DNA of 17,309 nt, from positions 1 to 17,309 of the forward strand of contig WTJO01000028.1 in assembly GCA_011524805.1 (NCBI GenBank), written 5' to 3'. A program made the translations under genes and the position numbers. Below the pieces are notes generated by a model. It ran no database searches. It worked only from the letters and a program-made list of their open reading frames with translations, and was not told the origin of the DNA. Every line of letters starts with the position of its first letter. The stretch's first letter is position 1. Origin of the DNA: Alphaproteobacteria bacterium. Its GTDB lineage: Bacteria; Pseudomonadota; Alphaproteobacteria; Puniceispirillales; Puniceispirillaceae. Positions 1 to 5,073 of this stretch are shown here, one piece after another.

Positions 1-307
1 GTTCTGTATTGTCCTGAACAGGGCTATCCTCTATGGCCTGTTCAGTATCAGATGGGCTGGCGGCATTTTCCTCTGTCTGGGATGGCAGTGTAGCGGCCGC
101 TATGTCCACGCTTTCTGATGTTTCGGCATTATCAGAGTTAGGGGTAGGGGCAGGAGCAGGTGACGAAATTTCTGTCTGTCCGGCATTGCCGGCGGTTGTG
201 AGCGGGGCTGGCAGGTGCTGACAACTGGCAAGCGCCCCCCCCAACAGCACTGGCAGAATAAAGACGTAAACCCGCCTTACCAAGCTAGCTATCATCCTGC
301 CCAACAT
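1..307 (-). CDS. Putative lipoprotein of unknown function, N-terminal part (runs off window)
   Basis: The reverse strand reads MLGRMIASLVRRVYVFILPV, then a short hydrophobic stretch ending in the lipobox L-A-S-C (Cys29). This is a typical type II signal peptide for a lipid-anchored envelope protein. What follows to the window edge is a low-complexity, Pro/Ala/Ser/Thr/Glu/Asp-rich acidic segment, probably a flexible linker; any folded domain lies outside the window. The start at 307 is supported by an AGAGGA ribosome site five bases upstream; a second in-frame ATG at 295 is possible. The signal segment contains a run of eight G, and the frame stays consistent across it (hydrophobic core before, lipobox after). 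It lies 128 bases downstream of phoB on the same strand, so read-through from phoB is possible. No family was recognised, and no function is assigned. Confidence 0.75.
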   Translation of the reverse strand, partial: MLGRMIASLVRRVYVFILPVLLGGALASCQHLPAPLTTAGNAGQTEISSPAPAPTPNSDNAETSESVDIAAATLPSQTEENAASPSDTEQAIEDSPVQDNTE

Positions 308-435
308 GCCAATCCTCTGACCAACTTACACTAATGCTTTCTATTTGAAGCAGTGCTGTGCTGATCTCAAGTAAAATCGAACTGAGAGATACAGTTTTCC
401 TGTTATTTTAGGGAAAATATTTTAGTCAGAAGACG
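308..435. other. Spacer between phoB and the lipoprotein gene
   Basis: This AT-rich spacer follows the phoB stop on the minus strand. It contains a weak inverted repeat, TTTTCC (395-400) with GGAAAA (412-417), which could form a 6-bp stem in the phoB transcript but has no following U-run, so it is at best a weak terminator. A TTGAGA hexamer (minus strand, 370-365) could be a -35 for the lipoprotein gene, but no convincing -10 follows at 16-18 bases. The AGAGGA ribosome site of the lipoprotein gene is at its low-coordinate end. Confidence 0.35.
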
Positions 436-1128
436 TTAGCCAGCCGGTTTTTCGAGTGCATATCCCATTGAGCGCACTGTGCGGATAAGATCAGATGTAT
501 TGTCGATATTAATGGCTTTCCGCAGGCGTCTGATATGCACATCCACCGTGCGCACCTCAACATAGACATCATGCCCCCATATTTGGTCAAGCAGCTGGTC
601 ACGTGAAAAGACGCGCCCCTGATTTCGCAGGAAATGTTCTAACAGCTTAAATTCTTTTGGACCAAGTTTTATATCGGTTCCGGCACGTTTCACACGTTTT
701 GTGATAACATCCATTTCCAGATCGCCACAGCTTAGACATTGCTGGCCTGTGCCTGTGCTTCGGCGCAACAGCGCTCTGGTGCGGGCAAGCAATTCTGCCG
801 GACTAAACGGTTTGACCACATAATCATCGGCCCCCGTATCCAGCCCTCTAAGCCTGTCTGCTTCATCTGCTTTTGCGGTAAGCATGATTATAGGTATTTG
901 TGCTGTTGCTTCACGCCCCCGTAATCTGCGTAACAGCTCAAGCCCCGACATAAGCGGCATCATCCAGTCCAGAATAATTAGCTGAGGCTGGCATTCGCCT
1001 GCCAGAACCAGACCTTCTTCCCCGTCTGATGCAATTACCACATCATAGCCTGCCTGCTGGAAGTTATATTCAAGCAGAGTTTTAATATCTGAATCATCTT
1101 CAACGATTAAAATAGTGGCCTGTTCCAT
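436..1128 (-). CDS. phoB: Phosphate regulon response regulator PhoB
   Basis: This 230-residue protein is an OmpR/PhoB-family response regulator, the DNA-binding partner of PhoR in phosphate starvation. The receiver domain (about 4-120) shows the acidic pocket E10-D11-D12, the phosphoacceptor D54 in the IILDWMMP motif, T84 in MLTA, and K106 in VVKPFSP. The winged-helix domain (about 130-228) has the expected LGPKEFKLLEHFL, RDQLLDQIWG and VRTVDVHIRRLRKAI segments and a C-terminal RTVRSMGYAL hairpin. The length matches the family (about 230). PhoB rather than a paralogue is supported by phoR upstream on the same strand and by a PhoB-box promoter in front of the gene. It is 165 bases downstream of phoR; the order phoR then phoB is the reverse of the E. 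coli phoBR operon, and no phoU or pst gene lies between them. Confidence 0.95.
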   Translation of the reverse strand: MEQATILIVEDDSDIKTLLEYNFQQAGYDVVIASDGEEGLVLAGECQPQLIILDWMMPLMSGLELLRRLRGREATAQIPIIMLTAKADEADRLRGLDTGADDYVVKPFSPAELLARTRALLRRSTGTGQQCLSCGDLEMDVITKRVKRAGTDIKLGPKEFKLLEHFLRNQGRVFSRDQLLDQIWGHDVYVEVRTVDVHIRRLRKAINIDNTSDLIRTVRSMGYALEKPAG

Positions 1129-1159
1129 TGCAGAATGCTCATTACCTGTATGTCCAGCA

Positions 1160-1173
1160 CACTCTGTAGAGTG
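1160..1173. repeat. Perfect inverted repeat in phoB leader
   Basis: CACTCT-GT-AGAGTG is a perfect 6-bp inverted repeat with a two-base centre, 32 bases before the phoB start codon. As DNA it could be a dimer operator; as RNA it would be a short hairpin, with the innermost pairs opened into the loop. It abuts the larger stem-loop at 1173-1210. Confidence 0.5.
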
Positions 1174-1210
1174 GGGATATAGCTGATATTATCATAATAT
1201 CACCATCCCC
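1173..1210 (-). other. Nested stem-loop in phoB 5' leader
   Basis: An outer stem GGGGAT (1173-1178) with ATCCCC (1205-1210) encloses a perfect inner inverted repeat GATATTAT (1185-1192), C, ATAATATC (1194-1201). The internal loop is 6 bases on one side and 3 on the other. It lies between the predicted phoB transcription start (near 1230) and the start codon, so it would be part of the phoB mRNA leader. There is no U-tract after it, so it is not a standard terminator. Its role is unknown; mRNA stabilisation, translational control or a protein-binding operator are possible. Confidence 0.5.
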
Positions 1211-1221
1211 TGACTTTCGGA

Positions 1222-1233
1222 ATAGCGTGCTAT
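1222..1233. repeat. Palindrome at the predicted phoB transcription start
   Basis: ATAGC-GT-GCTAT is a perfect 5-bp inverted repeat just downstream of the phoB -10 box (1242-1237 on the minus strand). It overlaps the place where transcription should begin. It could be an operator or chance. Confidence 0.35.
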
Positions 1234-1236
1234 CTC

Positions 1237-1272
1237 ATTATATAACTGCGGGATATGACATATTTATGACAG
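1237..1272 (-). promoter_or_regulatory. PhoB-box promoter of phoB
   Basis: On the minus strand, 1272-1255 reads CTGTCATAAATATGTCAT. This is two 7-base direct repeats, CTGTCAT and ATGTCAT, separated by the AT-rich spacer AAAT, almost identical to the known PhoB box (CTGTCAT, four A/T bases, CTGTCAC). Twelve bases further on is a perfect TATAAT (1242-1237). In PhoB-activated sigma-70 promoters the box replaces the -35 element and sits about 10-12 bases before the -10, exactly as here. Transcription would start near 1230, giving a leader of about 100 bases. This implies positive autoregulation of phoB under phosphate limitation. The sequence match is seen directly; activity is inferred. Confidence 0.85.
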
Positions 1273-1293
1273 TAAAAAAGCTAACCAGAAATA

Positions 1294-2712
1294 TTAGCCG
1301 GACGGCTTTGGAAGCAACACGCAAAACCGGCTGCCATTGCCAGGCTCTGAGGTAATCACCAGCTGCCCGCGATGGCGGTTGACGATATGTTTGACTATGG
1401 CCAGCCCCAGACCAGTACCGCCATTATCACGAGACCTGCCCTTGTCAATCCGGTAAAATCTCTCTGTCAGGCGGGGAATATGGCTGCTGTCAATCCCCTC
1501 GCCCTCATCTTCTACTGCGATGCTGGCATAATCTATATTCTGGGCAGCGCTAACAGAGGCAGTATCATCTGCGGTGATGATTATCCGGACCTCATCTGAA
1601 TTTTGCCCATAGCGGATGGCATTTTCGACAAGATTTTGCAACATCTGGGTAAGCTCGTCACTATCCCCTATGACCATCACCTCGTCATCAGGTAAGATGA
1701 GATTAATGCGGATGCCATGTTCTTCTGCCTGTCCAGCCAGAATTTCGGCCACACGTTCTGCCAGAGGGATAAGCGGAATTATGGTGCGTGGCTGTTTGGC
1801 TTCCTGACGTTCGATAGATGACAGGGACAGCTGATCTGATACCAGCCGTACCATTCTGGCTGACTGGCTTTCCACAATCGACAGAAATTTATCTCTGGTG
1901 GCTTTATCTTCGCCAGCAGGGCCTTTTAGCGTTTCAACGAAACCAAGCACAGAGGTAAGCGGGGTACGTAGCTCATGGCTTACATTTGCAACAAAATCAA
2001 CCCGCATGGTTTCGGCAATTTTGGCTTCTGATCTGTCCATCAGAATAAGCGCTGTCTGCAAATTATCATCCGCAGAAAAATTGGAGATTAGAAGCTCAAA
2101 AATCTGATCTTTGTTTTCCCGCCGTGTCAGCTCGACCACATCATGATGCCGCTCGCCATTGGTGACCGCATCTATTCGCTCAATTGCCTCATTGTCATGA
2201 ATGAAAAAGGCGATTGGCTTCTGATGCTGGAGCGTGCCAAATAGCTGGGTTGCCTGCATGTTAAATTCAATGACATAGCCACGCTTATCCAGCAAAATGA
2301 GCGGGAATGGCAGATTACGAATTGTCTCGTTCAGATACCGGTTTTCTGTCCTGAGCTTTTTGAATCGCTGGTCATTCTGGTGTTCTGATACCGATACCAG
2401 CCAGAATAATTCAGATATTGGCGATTTTTCATCAAAGGTATGCTGTACTGACAGGCTGGGCGCAGGGTCAGTTGCATCTGCCTGCATTCTGGCTGAAAAA
2501 TATTCTTTCATCAGCTGGATGATCTGTAATTCATTTTCAGCCAGCACAAAGCCGACAAATATGCCGACAAACAGAATGAGCAATGTTGAAAATAGCGAGA
2601 TTTCACCAATCAGTGCCAACAGGCAGATAGTACCAACAAAGCCAAAGCTTATCCTCAGTATATGATAGATAGCATGTCTTTTGCGATATAGCGGTTTCAT
2701 CTTTATCGGCAC
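1294..2712 (-). CDS. phoR: Phosphate regulon sensor histidine kinase PhoR
   Basis: This 472-residue membrane histidine kinase fits PhoR, which phosphorylates PhoB when phosphate is scarce. Two membrane helices (about 19-36 and 40-57) with almost no periplasmic loop are typical of PhoR, which senses through the Pst complex and PhoU rather than by a periplasmic domain. A PAS domain (about 125-230) follows a charged linker. The HisKA motif VANVSHELRTPL carries the phosphorylated H246. The ATPase shows the N box LVENAIRYG (N364), G1 DEGEGI (402-407), the F box RFYRID (418-423) and G2 GGTGLGLAIV (431-440). The longest reading starts at a GTG (2712) with AGG only three bases upstream; an in-frame ATG at 2700 is an alternative, with no good ribosome site for either. 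It lies 60 bases downstream of maeB and may be partly co-transcribed with it. Confidence 0.92.
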   Translation of the reverse strand: MPIKMKPLYRKRHAIYHILRISFGFVGTICLLALIGEISLFSTLLILFVGIFVGFVLAENELQIIQLMKEYFSARMQADATDPAPSLSVQHTFDEKSPISELFWLVSVSEHQNDQRFKKLRTENRYLNETIRNLPFPLILLDKRGYVIEFNMQATQLFGTLQHQKPIAFFIHDNEAIERIDAVTNGERHHDVVELTRRENKDQIFELLISNFSADDNLQTALILMDRSEAKIAETMRVDFVANVSHELRTPLTSVLGFVETLKGPAGEDKATRDKFLSIVESQSARMVRLVSDQLSLSSIERQEAKQPRTIIPLIPLAERVAEILAGQAEEHGIRINLILPDDEVMVIGDSDELTQMLQNLVENAIRYGQNSDEVRIIITADDTASVSAAQNIDYASIAVEDEGEGIDSSHIPRLTERFYRIDKGRSRDNGGTGLGLAIVKHIVNRHRGQLVITSEPGNGSRFCVLLPKPSG

Positions 2713-2725
2713 TAACCTGTCAATA

Positions 2726-2744
2726 GCTGTCAGTATCTGACAGC
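2726..2744. repeat. Perfect palindrome upstream of phoR
   Basis: GCTGTCAG-TAT-CTGACAGC is a perfect 8-bp inverted repeat with a three-base centre, in the 60-base gap between maeB and phoR and 13 bases before the GTG start of phoR. It contains CTGTCA, the half-site of the PhoB box, and a second CTGTCA (2717-2722) lies 10 bases away in direct orientation, but the two are spaced 10 rather than 11 bases apart. It could be an operator, or in RNA a hairpin next to the phoR ribosome site. No U-run follows on either strand, so it is not a standard terminator. Confidence 0.5.
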
Positions 2745-2772
2745 ACCATTACCATATTATTGCCGTCAGATG

Positions 2773-5025
2773 TTACACTGAATCATATGCAGCAATTGCT
2801 GCGGCATTGACAAGATCATTAACAGACGAGCTCATAGAGCCAATCTGGAACGGATATTCGGCATTCAGAATAAGTGGGCCAATCACACTGCCGCCACCCA
2901 GATGCTGCATGATCTGGAATGAAATATTTGCCGCGTGCAATCCGGGCATGACCAGAATATTTGCAGGGCCGGTCAGGCGCGAGAAGGGATAGCGCGATTG
3001 CATGAGCTCAAAATCAAGCGCAATATCGGCTGTCATTTCGCCTTCATATTCAAAATCAACGCCCCGTTCGTCAAGAATCGATGCCGCATTATGCGGATGT
3101 TTGATGATGCTTGATGAAGGCTGTCCGAAATTGGAAAAAGATAGAAAGGCAACGCGTGGGCTATAGCCCATGGTGCGGGCTTTGCTGGCAATCGCGATGG
3201 CAATGTCTGCCATCTGCTCTGCTGTTGGACGCTCATGGATTGAGGTGTCACCAATAAACACGGTTCTGCCTTTAGAAATCAGCATAGAGGTTGTGCAGAA
3301 TTCTGTGCCCTGTTTCGGGTCAATCACCCGTGTGACATGCTCAAAACTTTTGGTGAAGGGACGTGTCATGCCGGTGACAAGCGCATCTGCGTGACCATTG
3401 ACCACCATACAGGCGGCAAACACATTTCTGTCCAGATTGACCATGCGCTGACAGTCACGTTCCATCATGCCTTTGCGCTGTAATTTCTGATATAGAAACT
3501 TGATATAATCATCATTATGATCTGAAATTTTGGCATTTGCGATCTCGATACCTTCAGTGCCATCTATTCCAAGTTCGGTCATCTTGTCTTTGACGCGCTG
3601 TTCTCTGCCAAGCAGTATAGGCTGGCCATAGCCTGCATTTTTGAAAGCAAGCGCGGCTCTGATTGATATCTCTTCCTCACCCTCGGTAAAGACGACACGG
3701 CGCTGTAGCGGCGTGATTGTCTTAAACACGTCCTGCAGGAAATTGGCCGCAGGATCAAGCCTGCCAGACAGGTCTCTGCGATAGCCTTCCATATCCTTGA
3801 TGGGCCGTCTTGCCACCCCTGAATCCATTGCCGCTTCGGCGACCGCAGATGATACCGCCGAAATAAGCCGTGGGTCGAACGGTGCAGGAATGATATAGTC
3901 TTCGCCATATTTCAGGCTTGCTCCGGCATAGGCAGAATTAACCTCATCAGGCACATCTTCACGTGCCAGCATGGCAATCGCATTTGCGGCGGCAATTTTC
4001 ATTTCCTCATTAATGGCCGATGCACGCACATCAAGCGCACCTCTGAAAATATAGGGAAAGCCAAGTACGTTATTTACCTGATTTGGAAAATCAGAACGTC
4101 CTGTGGCGATAATCGCATCAGGGCGTGCGGCTTTGGCATCATTTGGCATAATTTCGGGATCTGGATTTGCCATCGCAAAGATGATGGGACGCGGTGCCAT
4201 TTTCTTGATCATTTTTTTGGATAGCGCATTCGCAACAGACAGCCCCATAAAGACATCAGCGCCCTCTAGTGCTTCTTCAAGCGAGCGTGCTTCGGTCGGC
4301 ACGGCATGCGCTGATTTCCACTGGTTCATACCTGTTTCACGACCCTGATAGATGGTGCCCTCACGATCACATAAAATCACATTTTTATGTTTGACACCCA
4401 TTGCCTTGATCAATTCGACACAGGCGATAGAGGCGGCACCGGCGCCATTCAGCACCACCTTGACATCCTGCATCTTGCGGTCTGTCAGATGAAGCGCGTT
4501 AATCAGACCTGCCGCCGCAATTATGGCGGTGCCATGCTGATCATCATGAAATACCGGAATATCCATAATTTCGCGCAGGCGCTGCTCGATAATGAAACAT
4601 TCGGGGGATTTGATATCCTCAAGATTAATGCCGCCAAAAGACGGTCCCATCAGCTTGACCGCACCGATAAATTCATCCACCTCTTCTGTGTCAATTTCAA
4701 GATCGATGCCATCAATATCGGCAAATTTCTTGAACAGGACAGCTTTGCCCTCCATCACAGGCTTTGAGGCCGCCGCTCCGATATTGCCCAGTCCCAGCAC
4801 CGCCGTGCCGTTGGAAATCACCGCCACCATATTGCCCTTGGCGGTGTAGTCATATGCCTTGTCAGGATTAGCCTCAATCGCCAGACATGGTTCAGCCACC
4901 CCCGGCGAATAGGCAAGAGACAAATCTCTTTGCGTGGTAAGTGGCTTTGTCGGGCTGATTTCCAGTTTTCCGGGTCTGCCGTCAGAATGGAAATCTAAAG
5001 CATCCTGTTTTAATGACTTTTTCAT
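2773..5025 (-). CDS. maeB: NADP-type malic enzyme with C-terminal phosphotransacetylase-like domain (MaeB)
   Basis: This 750-residue cytoplasmic enzyme converts malate to pyruvate and CO2, linking the TCA cycle to pyruvate and usually making NADPH. The malic domain (about 1-430) shows SLAYSPGVAEPC with the catalytic Tyr39, Lys94 in KPVMEGKAVLFKK, the metal ligands Glu136/Asp137 (NLEDIKSPECF) and Asp161 (FHDDQHGTA), and a Rossmann loop VLNGAGAASIA (191-201). From about residue 435 (PLQRRVVFTEGEEE) to the end is a phosphate acetyl/butyryltransferase fold. In this hybrid class the tail is generally thought to be regulatory (acetyl-CoA responsive) rather than an active transferase. The length fits the class (about 750-770). 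NADP preference is inferred from the class. It is divergent from mutS with 48 bases between the starts and is followed by phoR on the same strand. Confidence 0.95.
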   Translation of the reverse strand: MKKSLKQDALDFHSDGRPGKLEISPTKPLTTQRDLSLAYSPGVAEPCLAIEANPDKAYDYTAKGNMVAVISNGTAVLGLGNIGAAASKPVMEGKAVLFKKFADIDGIDLEIDTEEVDEFIGAVKLMGPSFGGINLEDIKSPECFIIEQRLREIMDIPVFHDDQHGTAIIAAAGLINALHLTDRKMQDVKVVLNGAGAASIACVELIKAMGVKHKNVILCDREGTIYQGRETGMNQWKSAHAVPTEARSLEEALEGADVFMGLSVANALSKKMIKKMAPRPIIFAMANPDPEIMPNDAKAARPDAIIATGRSDFPNQVNNVLGFPYIFRGALDVRASAINEEMKIAAANAIAMLAREDVPDEVNSAYAGASLKYGEDYIIPAPFDPRLISAVSSAVAEAAMDSGVARRPIKDMEGYRRDLSGRLDPAANFLQDVFKTITPLQRRVVFTEGEEEISIRAALAFKNAGYGQPILLGREQRVKDKMTELGIDGTEGIEIANAKISDHNDDYIKFLYQKLQRKGMMERDCQRMVNLDRNVFAACMVVNGHADALVTGMTRPFTKSFEHVTRVIDPKQGTEFCTTSMLISKGRTVFIGDTSIHERPTAEQMADIAIAIASKARTMGYSPRVAFLSFSNFGQPSSSIIKHPHNAASILDERGVDFEYEGEMTADIALDFELMQSRYPFSRLTGPANILVMPGLHAANISFQIMQHLGGGSVIGPLILNAEYPFQIGSMSSSVNDLVNAAAIAAYDSV

Positions 5026-5051
5026 GGTAGCGTTCTATCTTGTGTGGTTTT

Positions 5052-5057
5052 ATTATA
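5052..5057 (-). promoter_or_regulatory. Candidate -10 box for maeB
   Basis: The 48-base divergent gap between maeB and mutS contains a perfect TATAAT on the minus strand (5057-5052), which would give a leader of about 20 bases for maeB. The matching -35 position (CCCTCA, 17 bases upstream) is poor. No strong promoter for mutS was identified in the same gap; the mutS promoter presumably overlaps it. Confidence 0.4.
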
Positions 5058-5073
5058 GCGTTTCAGAGATGAA

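Noticed and set aside
33..221. Plus-strand open frame of 62 codons at the window start
   Set aside because: It is antisense to the lipoprotein, whose signal peptide, lipobox and AGAGGA ribosome site make the minus strand the better reading.
395..417. TTTTCC/GGAAAA inverted repeat after phoB as a terminator
   Set aside because: The stem is AT-rich and short with an 11-base loop, and no U-run follows in the phoB direction.
2297..2665. Open frame of 122 codons antisense to phoR
   Set aside because: The opposite strand encodes the PhoR membrane and PAS region; there is no independent support for this frame.
4387..4767. Open frame of 126 codons on the plus strand within maeB
   Set aside because: It lies antisense to a strongly recognised malic enzyme, has no ribosome site, and its translation resembles no family.
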